A stretch of DNA of 64,000 bases from Kibdelosporangium philippinense (GCF_021390435.2 NZ_JAJVCN010000001.1:3472001-3536000), one strand, 5' to 3'; shown: positions 26,754 through 38,414, counted from the stretch's first letter. A program made the numbers and translations. The notes: generated from the letters alone by a model not told the origin.

Positions 26754-28974
26754 GCTGCCACGTCGCCTGAATCCACCACCGGTCGCCGTTCTGCATGGCT
26801 GAGATACTCACATCGCCCATGTCCGATGTGGACGAGAACGGTTCACACGCGGCCAGCACGCTGACCGTGACGGTCTCGTCTGTACCTGTCACGGTCACGC
26901 GCGCCTTTCCACGTGCTGTAGCCAAAGCCGCGATGGTGGGTTCGGTCAGGCGCCGACGAATCTGCGCGGGCAACGTCGGACGCGTGCCACGCTCCGCAAA
27001 GGACACTGGCACACCAAGGCGCTCAGCCGTTTCGATGCACGCCCGCAGTTCGTGCAGCAGCGGGTCGCTGACCGTGCTGCCTTCGGCGAACAGGCGACGC
27101 ATCCTGGCCGCCTCCACCGCGCACCCCCGCCGCACAGTCTCCTCGGCTGGATCCAGGTCTCCGGAAGCCAACCCTTGCAACAGTGGCACGGTCGTGTCCG
27201 CCAACCCGGCGTAGCGTTGCTTGCGGTCCTCATGTAGTTGCTGGGCAACAGCTTCAGCCGTGCGCAATTGTTCTTCGTCACGCGCGACCTTCGCGGATCT
27301 CACTGCGAGGCCTCGCAACACGGCCGCGATCATCGCGATCGCCAACTGGTACGTGAGCACGGCCCAGGTCGCGTTCACGACACCGACGACCGACAACGCT
27401 GACTGCCCAACGAAAATAGCCACACCGAACGTCATCAGGTATTGCGCGACAAGGACACTGGCGAAGACCACGACACGGCTGTCCATCAACAGCAGCACAA
27501 CCTGCCAACCGGCGTCGCCTTCCGACCAGTGCGCGGGCCCCAACAAGTACTCCGGCCGCATCGACAACGCACCCAGCAACGATAGCCCGAACACAACCAC
27601 GAGAAGCGGCCATCGCCAACGACCCAGAGGCTTGTCACGCCAGGTCGCAACGGCAACCACCAACGTCACCGCCAGCAAACCAAACCACGTCACATACTGC
27701 GGCCACATGACGTAATACGCGTCCTGGCTCGACAGCAGCCTCGGCAGATCCAGACCGAACAGGATGGCCGTGCTCATCACGATGACGCCCCAACGCAAGC
27801 CGCGTTGGAAAGAGGTGCCGATCAACTTCGCGTCATCGCCCGACGGTTGTTCACGCCTGAGCGGAACCGCCATCCGGACCGTGGTTCCCGCACCCGGGCT
27901 ACTGATGATCTCCGCGCTGCCGCCCGCGCGCGTCATCCGTTCCACCAAGGAACGCGTTACGCCATAACGGTGATCCGGGATCTGCTCGGGCGTGAATCCC
28001 TTGCCCGTGTCCTCAACTTCAACTGTGACAGCGTTTTCTTCCTGAAGCACGCGGATCCCGACATGATCGGTGTCGGCGTGCCGGACGACGTTCGTCAACG
28101 CCTCCCGCACACCGCGACTGAGCAAAACCGCGTCCACGGCAGGTAATCGCACATCTTCACCAGCCCAGGAGATCTGCAACGGCGTGTCCGCGGCAACTTC
28201 CCTGAGGAGCTCAAAGAGCCCGGTTTCCGCTGTCGGCTCGACCTGTGACCCGCTGACCTCACGAAGATCCCGCGCCGCCTGTTCGGCAAGCCAGGATTCG
28301 CGCCCCTGAACCACTCCCGCGCCAACCATCAGCAAGGTGGCCGACGCGGTGTCGTGCAATGCAGCAAGATATTCACGCTCGTCCGCACGCCTCGCCGCCG
28401 ACACCGCGGCTTCCCGCCGCAACGCCTCTTCCCGCTCGACAACCCGATCCGCCGCCCGCGCGCTGCGACGCACAAACCGATAGAGCCCCCACGACAACGC
28501 AACCTCAGCGACCGTCCACACCACGACCGCTTCACTGACAAGCCATCCGCCCGGATCCGCCAACCAGGTCCCGGCGTAATGCAGGCCGACGATCAGGACG
28601 GTGATCGCGGCCAGCACCCAGCCTCGGACCAGCCAGGGGTACGTGATCAGGCTGATCGCCATCGCGATCAACACCCAGGTCCCGCCCGCGCGGGGATCGG
28701 ATGTGACCGTCCAGAACTGGGTCAGCACCACCCCGCACAGCAGGACGACGTCAACCGCCACCAGCCAATGCCGCCGAGTGGACCTGGGCAAAGCGTAGGC
28801 GTACCACAGGTTCCAGAGGTTCAGCCCGAGGATGATCACCGTCGTGATCGCCTGGTTGGGCGCCACCGCGAACAACAGCGACCACAGGCTGGAGGTGCCG
28901 ACCAGAACGAGCCGCAACCCCAAGGCGTAGCGCATTCCTTTCGGAAGCAGCTCCCGCTCTGCCGAGCCCATCAT
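26746..28974 (-). CDS. orphan sensor histidine kinase with a degenerate second kinase half
   Basis: About 742 aa from ATG 28974 (MMGSAEREL); the frame is open further upstream. First half: about six membrane spans (15-165), a HisKA_3-like helix with His207 (EYLAALHDTA), and an HATPase with N box Asn295 (REALTNVVRHAD) and DTGKGF. Second half repeats the layout: about six spans (430-590), then KQRYAGLADTTVPLLQ, where Ala replaces the phospho-acceptor His, and an ATPase-like end lacking a clear N box (EPTIAALATA). So a kinase seems fused to a pseudokinase. No response regulator gene is adjacent, although HisKA_3 kinases normally pair with NarL-type regulators. Confidence 0.8.
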   Translation of the reverse strand: MMGSAERELLPKGMRYALGLRLVLVGTSSLWSLLFAVAPNQAITTVIILGLNLWNLWYAYALPRSTRRHWLVAVDVVLLCGVVLTQFWTVTSDPRAGGTWVLIAMAISLITYPWLVRGWVLAAITVLIVGLHYAGTWLADPGGWLVSEAVVVWTVAEVALSWGLYRFVRRSARAADRVVEREEALRREAAVSAARRADEREYLAALHDTASATLLMVGAGVVQGRESWLAEQAARDLREVSGSQVEPTAETGLFELLREVAADTPLQISWAGEDVRLPAVDAVLLSRGVREALTNVVRHADTDHVGIRVLQEENAVTVEVEDTGKGFTPEQIPDHRYGVTRSLVERMTRAGGSAEIISSPGAGTTVRMAVPLRREQPSGDDAKLIGTSFQRGLRWGVIVMSTAILFGLDLPRLLSSQDAYYVMWPQYVTWFGLLAVTLVVAVATWRDKPLGRWRWPLLVVVFGLSLLGALSMRPEYLLGPAHWSEGDAGWQVVLLLMDSRVVVFASVLVAQYLMTFGVAIFVGQSALSVVGVVNATWAVLTYQLAIAMIAAVLRGLAVRSAKVARDEEQLRTAEAVAQQLHEDRKQRYAGLADTTVPLLQGLASGDLDPAEETVRRGCAVEAARMRRLFAEGSTVSDPLLHELRACIETAERLGVPVSFAERGTRPTLPAQIRRRLTEPTIAALATARGKARVTVTGTDETVTVSVLAACEPFSSTSDMGDVSISAMQNGDRWWIQATWQLT

Positions 28975-29045
28975 GCGCAGAAAATAGCGGTTCCCCCGTC
29001 GCCGGGGGAACCGCGGTCTCTCAGCCCACGCGAAGCCGGAAAGCC

Positions 29046-29093
29046 CCTCGTGAGTGGTTAGCAGCGTTAGAACGCCGCTAACCACTCACGAGG
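29046..29093. repeat. 48-bp palindromic element, copy 2
   Basis: Same 15-bp ends as copies 1 and 3 around a different centre (TTAGCAGCGTT/AACGCCGCTAA arms, one mismatch). It lies 5 nt after the katG stop and would act as its terminator. Confidence 0.85.
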
Positions 29094-29098
29094 TCTGA

Positions 29099-31333
<2,235 letters not shown>

Positions 31334-31762
31334 TCAGGAACTAGTCGGGATGCGGCAGCCGGGGCACAGGCCCCAGTAGATGACCTCGGCTTCGTCGATC
31401 TGGAAGCCGTGGTCGTCGGACGCGGTCAGGCAGGGCGCGTGGCCGACGGCGCAGTCGACGTCGGCGATGACGCCGCACGATCGACACACGACGTGGTGGT
31501 GGTTGTCCCCGACCCTGGCCTCGTAACGCGCCACGGAGCCCTGCGGCTCGATGCGCCGGAGCAGACCTGCCTCGGTCAGGGCGCGTAGCACGTCATAGAC
31601 GGCTTGGTGGGACACGCCGCCGAGTTCGTCACGAACAGCACCGATGATCGAATCGGTGTCGGCGTGCGGATGGGCGTACACCGCGGACAGCACAGCGAGC
31701 CGTGGGCGCGTCACACGCAGTGCGACGTCCCGCAGCATCCGCTCGTAGTCCGTAGTGGGCAC
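31334..31762 (-). CDS. furA: FurA-type peroxide-sensing repressor
   Basis: 142 aa from GTG 31762. Fur-fold winged helix (VTRPRLAVLSAVYAHPHADT, VSHQAVYDVLRALTEAGLL) and metal-binding DNHHHVVCRSCG plus a C-terminal CPGC. Represses itself and katG, relieved by oxidation. A FurA box lies directly upstream. Confidence 0.93.
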   Translation of the reverse strand: MPTTDYERMLRDVALRVTRPRLAVLSAVYAHPHADTDSIIGAVRDELGGVSHQAVYDVLRALTEAGLLRRIEPQGSVARYEARVGDNHHHVVCRSCGVIADVDCAVGHAPCLTASDDHGFQIDEAEVIYWGLCPGCRIPTSS

Positions 31763-31775
31763 GACGCAGAGTCTG

Positions 31776-31801
31776 CCCTGTTTTCTGGAATGAATCAAGT
31801 T
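31776..31801 (-). promoter_or_regulatory. FurA box upstream of furA-katG
   Basis: On the minus strand the sequence reads CTTGATTCATTCCAGAAAAC, closely matching the mycobacterial FurA operator upstream of furA (ATTCCAGAAAA core, from memory of that family). It lies about 14-40 nt upstream of the GTG. Confidence 0.75.
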
Positions 31802-31827
31802 TAGGAAGTAGGCGTGTCTTTCACCGA

Positions 31828-32970
31828 TCACAGATCGCGGTCGACGATCGCGGTGGCCGCGACCTCGTGCAGGTAGCCCTCCATCCACAGGCCAGGCACT
31901 GCCGCGGCGGTCCACGCCGGTGAATTCTCGCCTAGGTACTGCTTGGCCACGGACAGCACTCCCGGCAACGACCGCGGATCCTTGTGGTACGAGTTGATCT
32001 CCACAATGTCGGCCATGCTCGCCCCGACGCCAGCGAGCGCCTCGCGCATGCACTCGAAGATGTACGCGGCCTGCCGATCCGGATCGCCGGGCGCGTGAAT
32101 GCTGGCGTCCGGATTGCACGCCACCTGACCAGCGACCGTGACCACCCGGCCCTGGCGTTTGCGCGCCGCGCCCGCGATCGGGAGCACGCCTTTCCACCAG
32201 ATGCTGTCCGGCGTGCAGCCGACGCGGCCGCCTCCCGACAGGTCCGCCAGTGCATGGAACGTGCCAAGGGCGCCGCGGGTCATCAGGCCGGTCGATCCCA
32301 AGTGGCTGGTGGTGGCCGACAGTTCAGTGTCCACTCCGGCCATGATCTCCGGGATGTACACGTCGTCCATTGTAGGCAGTGCACCTCGGATGTCCTCGTG
32401 GAACGAGGTGAAGTCGAGGACGTCGGCGAAATCGCCACCGGCCTGCTTCAGGCATTCCAGCATGCCCGCGTAGCACTCTCTGGCCTGCTTGACGTGGTCG
32501 TAGGGCCGCTCGACCGTGCCATCGAGTTTGGTCGCGAGCTGACCGCTGACGAAGACAAGCGGCCCTTTCATCACGGCCGCCGACATCGGGTAGTCGTCAC
32601 GCCAGGTCTGCGTGTGCGGCGTGATGCACGTTTTCGGCTCGTCGCCCAGGTACGCGACCGCGCGGACCATCACCAGGGCATCGGGCGATCCTGCGGCGCC
32701 GGTGAATCCAGCGAGCGTCCACGCTGGCGGGTTCTCTGGGAAGAACGGCCTTGCTACTTCGAGCACGTCGACGCACCAGCGCGGATCCTTCACGAATGCC
32801 GTGATGTCCACGACGTCCTGCAGGCTGGCTTCGTGCGTCGCGAGTTGCTCCTCGATCAGCCTCAGGACCTCGGTTGTCTGCTCGCAGATGTCACCACCGG
32901 CCGCTGGCGCGATTTGGCCAGACACGAACACCAGGTTGCCAACGCGTCGAGACGGGCTGAACGTCAGCAT
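31828..32970 (-). CDS. protein with three tandem RidA-like domains
   Basis: 380 aa from ATG 32970; the reading frame continues upstream but within the SDR gene. Three Rid modules: about 1-115 (VGNLVFVSGQIAPAAGG), 120-250 (KGPLVFVSGQLATKLDG) and 260-380 (QGRVVTVAGQVACNPDA), each with a central dimer-helix segment and an Asp-rich loop. Rid proteins are trimers, so one chain may form a pseudo-trimer with diverged sites. Its start overlaps the SDR stop, so both are translated together. Substrate unknown; imine hydrolysis or ligand binding are possible. Confidence 0.82.
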   Translation of the reverse strand: MLTFSPSRRVGNLVFVSGQIAPAAGGDICEQTTEVLRLIEEQLATHEASLQDVVDITAFVKDPRWCVDVLEVARPFFPENPPAWTLAGFTGAAGSPDALVMVRAVAYLGDEPKTCITPHTQTWRDDYPMSAAVMKGPLVFVSGQLATKLDGTVERPYDHVKQARECYAGMLECLKQAGGDFADVLDFTSFHEDIRGALPTMDDVYIPEIMAGVDTELSATTSHLGSTGLMTRGALGTFHALADLSGGGRVGCTPDSIWWKGVLPIAGAARKRQGRVVTVAGQVACNPDASIHAPGDPDRQAAYIFECMREALAGVGASMADIVEINSYHKDPRSLPGVLSVAKQYLGENSPAWTAAAVPGLWMEGYLHEVAATAIVDRDL

Positions 32971-33725
32971 GCCGAGTACCCGCCGTCCACCAGCAGGGAT
33001 GCGCCGAGTACGTAGCGCGACAGGTCGGATGCCATGAACACCACGGCGTTCGCGATGTCCTGTGGCTCCCCGATCGTGCCGACCGGGGTCGCGTCGAGCG
33101 CTTCTCGTTCGAGCACCGGATCTTCCAGGCGTGCGGTCATCTGTGTCCGGGTCATACCAGGGGACACGATGTTCACCCGGATCCCGCGGGGCGCGAGTTC
33201 GATCGACAACGCGCGCGCCATGGCTTCCAGGCCGCCCTTTGTCGCCGAATACGCGGCCGTCTGCGGCCATCCGATGGATGTGACGTTCGAGCCGACGAAC
33301 ACGACCGACGACCCTGCGGCCAGGTGCGGCAGCGCCAGCTGCGTCAACACATAGGGCGCTCGGACATTGCTGCGGAACTGGGAGTCCAGGTCGTCCACAG
33401 TGGTCTCTTCGAACGGGCCGAAGACGAACGTGCCCGCGTTGTGGACCAGGGTGTCGATCTTCCCGAACCGGTCGAGCGTGTGTTCAACGGCCTGCCTCGG
33501 GCCGTCGTCGCTGGCCAGGTCGACGGCGAAGGCCGATGCCACACCGCCGTTGGCCTCGATCCCGCTCGCGACGTCACCCAGACGCTGGGCGTCCCGGCCT
33601 AACAGCACGACGTTCGCGCCACAGGCACCGAACGTCTCCGCAGTGGCGACGCCGATGCCCGCGCTCGCGCCGGTGACAACCACGGTGCGGCCACGCAGGT
33701 CGACGTGCAGGCGAGGGTCCGACAT
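32964..33725 (-). CDS. short-chain dehydrogenase/reductase
   Basis: 253 aa from ATG 33725, chosen because AGGAG lies 5 nt upstream. Classical SDR: TGASAGIG cofactor loop, NAG motif (LVHNAGTF), catalytic Ser region VGSNVTS, YSATK with Tyr/Lys, and PG after strand 6. First gene of an operon with the triple-RidA gene. Divergent from the ene-reductase gene. Substrate unknown. Confidence 0.88.
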   Translation of the reverse strand: MSDPRLHVDLRGRTVVVTGASAGIGVATAETFGACGANVVLLGRDAQRLGDVASGIEANGGVASAFAVDLASDDGPRQAVEHTLDRFGKIDTLVHNAGTFVFGPFEETTVDDLDSQFRSNVRAPYVLTQLALPHLAAGSSVVFVGSNVTSIGWPQTAAYSATKGGLEAMARALSIELAPRGIRVNIVSPGMTRTQMTARLEDPVLEREALDATPVGTIGEPQDIANAVVFMASDLSRYVLGASLLVDGGYSAC

Positions 33726-33735
33726 CGGCACTCCT

Positions 33736-33865
33736 GTTCACCTGGTGTTCAGTTCAAATGAACATAGCACCGTATGCGGCGTTTGTGTAGCGCCCACCAC
33801 CCTGTTGAACCACTGTTTCGTTCGCTACAGTTGAACAGTATGAGATAGTCACTAAACAGTGACTA
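33736..33865. promoter_or_regulatory. divergent promoter region rich in GTTCA/TGAAC half-sites
   Basis: GTTCAAATGAAC (33752-33763) is a palindrome, with further GTTCA at 33736 and 33747 and TGAAC at 33806 and 33832. TAGTCACT-AAAC-AGTGACTA (33846-33865) is a perfect 8-bp hairpin just before the ene-reductase ribosome site. One or more regulators probably bind here. Confidence 0.5.
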
Positions 33866-33891
33866 ATTTGATTCCCGAGGAGCGCACCCCC

Positions 33892-34950
33892 ATGACCAGC
33901 CCGTTCGACCCAGTCAAGCTCGGCGACCTGATGCTGCCGCATCGCATCGCGATGTCCCCGATGACCCGCAACCGGGCATACGGGCAGATCCCCAACGACC
34001 TGATGGCGGAGTACTACTCGCAGCGCGCCAGCGCCGGGCTCATCATCACCGAGGGAACGCAGCCGTCGGTCGTCGGCCAGGGCTACATGAACAGCCCAGG
34101 CCTGCACAGCGAGGAGCAGATCCACGGCTGGCGAAAAGTGACCGACGCCGTGCACGCGCGCGGCGGCCGGATCTTCGCCCAGCTCATGCACAGCGGCCGA
34201 GTTGGCCACTCCAGCCTGCTGCCGGACGGCGTGCAGCACGTCGGACCGTCGCCGATCAGGGCGAACGTCCAGGTCTTCATCGGTGACGGCATGGGCGACG
34301 CGCCGGTGCCCGTCGAGCTGACCGAAGCAGGCATCGCCGCGACCATCGAGGACTACGCCTCCGCCGCGGCGAACGCGATCGAGGCAGGCTTCGACGGCGT
34401 GGAACTGCACGGCGCCAACGGTTACCTGATCCACCAGTTCCTGTCGACGAACGCCAATCAGCGTACGGACAAGTGGGGCGGCTCCCGGCACAACCGCGTC
34501 CGGTTCGCCATCGAGACCGCCAAGGCCGTCGCCGACCGGATCGGCTCACACCGCGTCGGCCTGCGCGTCTCCCCTGGCGTGACCAACAACGACATCCACG
34601 AGGCCGACCCGCACGAAACCTATGCCGAGCTCGTCGACGGCCTCAAGCCCATCGGCCTCGCCTACCTGCACGTCTTCGAGGGCCCGTACCGCGACATCAC
34701 CTTGTTGCTGCGCAAGGAGTTCAACGGCACGTTCATCCTCAACCCGTCCACGCCAGGCGGGTTCACCAGCAAGGAGAACTTCGACCTGATCGAGGACGGC
34801 ACGACCGACATCCTCACCTTCGGTGCCCTGTTCCTCGCCAACCCGGACCTGCCCCGGCGCCTTGCCGAAGACAAGCCCCTCAACACCCCAGACCCCAAGA
34901 CCTTCTACGGCGGCGACCACCACGGCTACACCGACTACCCAACCCTCTGA
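33892..34950 (+). CDS. Old Yellow Enzyme-family ene-reductase
   Basis: 352 aa from ATG 33892 with GAGGAG about 9 nt upstream. FMN-dependent OYE barrel similar to NemA/alkene reductases: MSPMTRNRA near the start, EGTQPSVVGQG, the flavin/substrate-binding pair HGANGYLIHQFL, and the C-terminal LTFGALFLANPDL. Reduces activated alkenes, and in relatives also nitro compounds. Its position beside the aromatic catabolic island suggests a role in preparing substrates, but this is inference. Confidence 0.88.
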   Translation: MTSPFDPVKLGDLMLPHRIAMSPMTRNRAYGQIPNDLMAEYYSQRASAGLIITEGTQPSVVGQGYMNSPGLHSEEQIHGWRKVTDAVHARGGRIFAQLMHSGRVGHSSLLPDGVQHVGPSPIRANVQVFIGDGMGDAPVPVELTEAGIAATIEDYASAAANAIEAGFDGVELHGANGYLIHQFLSTNANQRTDKWGGSRHNRVRFAIETAKAVADRIGSHRVGLRVSPGVTNNDIHEADPHETYAELVDGLKPIGLAYLHVFEGPYRDITLLLRKEFNGTFILNPSTPGGFTSKENFDLIEDGTTDILTFGALFLANPDLPRRLAEDKPLNTPDPKTFYGGDHHGYTDYPTL

Positions 34951-34955
34951 AAAGA

Positions 34956-35003
34956 CCTCGTGAGTGGTTATCAGTGTTCTAACCCTGATAACCACTCACG
35001 AGG
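34956..35003. repeat. 48-bp palindromic element, copy 3
   Basis: CCTCGTGAGTGGTTA (34956-34970) and TAACCACTCACGAGG (34989-35003) around arms TTATCAGTGTT/AACCCTGATAA. Lies between the convergent ene-reductase and M24 genes and would terminate both. Confidence 0.85.
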
Positions 35004-35015
35004 GTTGAGCTGGGG

Positions 35016-36344
35016 TTATTGTTCGCCGCGGCCCGCTGGGGTGTTCAGGTGGGACTGTGACTCCCGCAGCAGGTTCATCGGCCCGTCCACGCTGTAGTAC
35101 CGGCGTCCACCGGCAACAAGCAGTTGCTCGGCCGGGAACTTGGTGATCACTTCGCAGCCGTCGGCCGTGACCACGACTTCTTCCTCGATCCGGGCGGCAC
35201 CGACCCCATCAGCCGACGGCCAGTACGTTTCCAGGGCAAAGACCATGCCTTCTGCAATGGTTTCCGGGTGTTCGAGCGACACCAGCCGCGAGAAAATCGG
35301 CTTCTCCCAAATGGACAGTCCGACGCCATGCCCGTATTGCAAACCGAACGCCGCTTCCTCGTCCGCGAACCCGAATTCCTGGGCCGTCGGCCACAGGCGC
35401 ACGATGTCCGCAGTGGTCACACCAGGTTTCACCGCCGCGATCGCGCGATCCATGTACTCACGTGACCGCGTGTACGCGTCCCGCTGGGCGACACTGGCCG
35501 AGCCGACCGCGAACGTCCGGTAGTAGCAGGTGCGGTAGCCGTTGAAGCTGTGCAGGATGTCGAAGAACGCCGGATCGCCAGGCCTGATCAGCCGGTCCGA
35601 GTAGACGTGCGGATGCGGTGAACACCGCTCGCCGGAGATCGCGTTGACGCCTTCAACGTACTCCGAGCCCAGGTCATAGAGCTTCTTGGCGACCAGGCCG
35701 ACCGTCTCGTTCTCCCGCACACCGGGCCGGAGGAATTCGTACAGATCCTCGTACGCGGCATCGACCATCGCGGCCGAGTGCGTCAGCAGCGTGATCTCGT
35801 CCGGCGTCTTGATCCGACGCGCCTCCATGAACACCTGCTGCCCGTCGACCACACGGATTCCCGCCTCCTGCAAGGCAAAGAGCACCGGTGGTTCAACGAC
35901 ATCAATCCCGAGCGGTTCGCCCGACAGACCCTGCGCGTCGAGCTCGCGCTTGATCTTGGCCGCGACTTCCCGCGCGATTCCAGCGTCCGGGTGAAACGCC
36001 CCGCGCAACGTCGAAATGCCCGCCCGGGCCCTGGGCTCGCCGTCCATCAGCCACGGGTTGTGCAGCTGGTGGTGTCGTGCCGCCGAACCGAAGTCCCACG
36101 AAATCGGCTTGCCGGTCCGGGTGAGCAGGCTGAAGCGGATCAGCTTGTCCATCGCCCACGTGCCGATGTGCGTCGCGGTCATGTACCGGATGTTCGAGAA
36201 GTCGAACGCCAGGACCGCGCCAAGCTCCGAACGCTCGAGCTGGGCGCGCAACCGGTCGAGGCGGGCGTGGCGCAACCGGTCGAAGTCCACGCGCTGTTCC
36301 CAGTCCACGGCCATCGTTCCCGACGTCGCCGTCGCACTGCTCAC
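35016..36344 (-). CDS. M24-family (creatinase/Xaa-Pro peptidase-like) hydrolase
   Basis: 442 aa from GTG 36344 with GGGGAG 4 nt upstream. N-terminal creatinase domain and C-terminal pita-bread fold. Of the five usual metal ligands, Asp (FFDIL), His (YGHGVGLS) and two Glu (ALETYW, RIEEEVVV) are present, but the second Asp of GYxxDxxRTF is replaced by Cys (GYRTCYYRTF). So it may bind metal differently or, like creatinase, work without metal. Family members include aminopeptidases, creatinase, ectoine hydrolase and DMSP lyase. It is followed upstream by the importer genes on the same strand, suggesting a hydrolase for the imported compound. Confidence 0.82.
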   Translation of the reverse strand: MSSATATSGTMAVDWEQRVDFDRLRHARLDRLRAQLERSELGAVLAFDFSNIRYMTATHIGTWAMDKLIRFSLLTRTGKPISWDFGSAARHHQLHNPWLMDGEPRARAGISTLRGAFHPDAGIAREVAAKIKRELDAQGLSGEPLGIDVVEPPVLFALQEAGIRVVDGQQVFMEARRIKTPDEITLLTHSAAMVDAAYEDLYEFLRPGVRENETVGLVAKKLYDLGSEYVEGVNAISGERCSPHPHVYSDRLIRPGDPAFFDILHSFNGYRTCYYRTFAVGSASVAQRDAYTRSREYMDRAIAAVKPGVTTADIVRLWPTAQEFGFADEEAAFGLQYGHGVGLSIWEKPIFSRLVSLEHPETIAEGMVFALETYWPSADGVGAARIEEEVVVTADGCEVITKFPAEQLLVAGGRRYYSVDGPMNLLRESQSHLNTPAGRGEQ

Positions 36345-36375
36345 GGTTCTCCCCTTTTCCTGTGGAATATCGCAA

Positions 36376-37422
36376 TCACTGGCTCGCCGAGACAGTGAAG
36401 CCTTCCGGGTACAGATCGGCGTTGGCTGTTGGCGACCCGATATCCGCCTTGGCAAGCGCGGGCGCGGGCAGACATGTGGTGACTGGCGGCTTTTCACCGT
36501 TGAGCACGCTCACGGTCCTTGCCAACGTGATGTACCCGAGCTTGACGTTCTGCACCGAGGTGGTGGCGGTCAGGCTGCCGTTCTGCAGCGACTTGATCGC
36601 GGTCGGTTCATAGCCGGTTGTGATGAACGGAATTCCCTTGAACTGTGCGGGAATCGACTCCGGCAGCAGCTGGTAGTAGTACACCGAGTACACCCACTTG
36701 ATGCCAGGGTTGGCCTGCGCGGCGTTGGTGAAGTCCTTCAGCCCCTGCGCCGGATCCACCGGCTGCGTCGGGGATGCCACGATCTTCAGGTTGGGATACT
36801 TGGCTTTCAGCTGATCCTCGAACCCGGCGACCCGGCGCAGCGACCACGTCGCGTTGGCCGGCCCAGCGATCACGATCCCCTCGCCGCCCTGCGGCGCCGC
36901 TTGCGCGAGCTGATCGGCACCGATCTTGCCGAGCGTGTAGTCGTCCTGGATCACGGACGCGGCCGTATCGGTGGACGCCAGCTGCGTGCTCATCACGACC
37001 ACTGGAATGCCCTTGGCCTTCGCCTTGTCCACCACAGGCACGGAACCGTTGATGTCACTGGGGAACAGGATGATGGCGTCGGGGTTACGCGCGAGCACGC
37101 TGTCCACTTGCGACACCTGTAGCGCCGGGCTGGCGTAACCTTGACCGGCCACTGTGGTCAGCTCGACACCGGCATCCTTGGCAGCTTGCTGAGCGCCATA
37201 GACGTTGGCCTGGTAGTAGTACCCGGCGAGGCTGACTTCCATCAGGCTGATCCGGTAAGGCCGGTTTGCCTTGGGGGCTTTGAAAGCCAGCACTTCGTCC
37301 TGTGTTGGGCTGGCGTCACACGCGGTGGCCTGCCGTAAGCCGTCTGGCGCACTGGCTTCTTGTGGTTTGGGCGTTGCCGTGCATCCTGCGAGGAGGGCGA
37401 CGGCGAGTATCCATCTGATCAT
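36376..37422 (-). CDS. substrate-binding lipoprotein of an RbsB-like ABC importer
   Basis: 348 aa with a lipobox LLAGC at residues 10-14, so it is anchored outside the membrane. Peripla_BP_4 fold (YRISLMEVSLAGYYYQANVYG, NPDAIILFPSD, GIPVVVMSTQ). It overlaps the permease gene by 4 nt. The family binds sugars, autoinducers and other small polar ligands; the catabolic context leaves open an aromatic or amino-compound ligand. Confidence 0.87.
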   Translation of the reverse strand: MIRWILAVALLAGCTATPKPQEASAPDGLRQATACDASPTQDEVLAFKAPKANRPYRISLMEVSLAGYYYQANVYGAQQAAKDAGVELTTVAGQGYASPALQVSQVDSVLARNPDAIILFPSDINGSVPVVDKAKAKGIPVVVMSTQLASTDTAASVIQDDYTLGKIGADQLAQAAPQGGEGIVIAGPANATWSLRRVAGFEDQLKAKYPNLKIVASPTQPVDPAQGLKDFTNAAQANPGIKWVYSVYYYQLLPESIPAQFKGIPFITTGYEPTAIKSLQNGSLTATTSVQNVKLGYITLARTVSVLNGEKPPVTTCLPAPALAKADIGSPTANADLYPEGFTVSASQ

Positions 37423-38414
37423 GCTGGGACTCCACGGTTCGATCTGGCCTGCGACTGTGCGAGCAAGACGGCGAGCACCAGCACGGCGCCCGTGATCATC
37501 TGCTGCGTGAACTCGTCAACCGCCCCTATGTCCAACCCTGTGGTCAGCACGGTGAACAGCGATACCCCCAACACCACGCCGATCAACCGCCCAGCCCCAC
37601 CACCAATGACCACGCCACCAATCACAGCCGCGGCAATGGAAAGCAGGTCATAGCTCAACCCCAACGCCGCCTGCCCGATCCCGACCCGCGCGGAGAGCAA
37701 AAGCCCAGCCAACGCGGACAGCACCCCACACAGGCAGTATGCCCCGGCCTGAACTGCGGCAACCGGGACACCAGCCAGTTTGCTGGCCTCAGTGCTACCA
37801 CCAACCGCGAACAGATAGAGCCCGAACCGCATCCGCGCGGTGATCACCCAGGCAACGATCAGAACGATGATCGCCACTCCGACACCGGCAGGCAGCACTC
37901 CCCATTCACCACTACCTAGGTACTGCGTGAACACCGGATCGAGTCCAGATACCGACTGCCCACCGGCCAGCAGATTGGCGTAACCAGTCAGGAACGTCAG
38001 CATGCCAAGCGTGGCAACGAACGGACTGATTTTGAAGTACGCGATCAGGACGCCATTCACCGCCCCGATCACCGCGCCACACCCAAGCCCAGCCAGGATG
38101 GCGGTGGCGGGCGCCGCCCCGTTCTGCATGAGCAGCGCGGAGATCGTGCTTGCGAACCCCATCGTCGCCGCGACCGACAGATCGAACCCGCCGACGACCA
38201 GCGCGAACATCTGTCCAATCGAGACGACGAGCAGGATGCTGCCCTCCCGCGACATGTTGTCGAGGTTGGTCAGATCAGCGAACATCGCCCCCTGGCTGAT
38301 CGTGAAGTAGCCGACGAGGACAACGAGAGCGATCAGGATCTGAACCTCGGCCCGACCGAACTGGGTTAACCGACGCTGAACACTCAGCCGATCTCGACTC
38401 TCACTGTCCATCAT
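37419..38414 (-). CDS. RbsC-like ABC importer permease
   Basis: 331 aa, about ten membrane spans of the BPD_transp_2 type (GGFDLSVAATMGFAS, FVATLGMLTFLTG). Stop overlaps the lipoprotein start by 4 nt. Divergent from the XRE-cupin regulator, whose site is expected in the 64-bp gap. Its ATPase partner is most likely the gene at 39215-40684, on the other side of the regulator. Confidence 0.88.
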   Translation of the reverse strand: MMDSESRDRLSVQRRLTQFGRAEVQILIALVVLVGYFTISQGAMFADLTNLDNMSREGSILLVVSIGQMFALVVGGFDLSVAATMGFASTISALLMQNGAAPATAILAGLGCGAVIGAVNGVLIAYFKISPFVATLGMLTFLTGYANLLAGGQSVSGLDPVFTQYLGSGEWGVLPAGVGVAIIVLIVAWVITARMRFGLYLFAVGGSTEASKLAGVPVAAVQAGAYCLCGVLSALAGLLLSARVGIGQAALGLSYDLLSIAAAVIGGVVIGGGAGRLIGVVLGVSLFTVLTTGLDIGAVDEFTQQMITGAVLVLAVLLAQSQARSNRGVPA

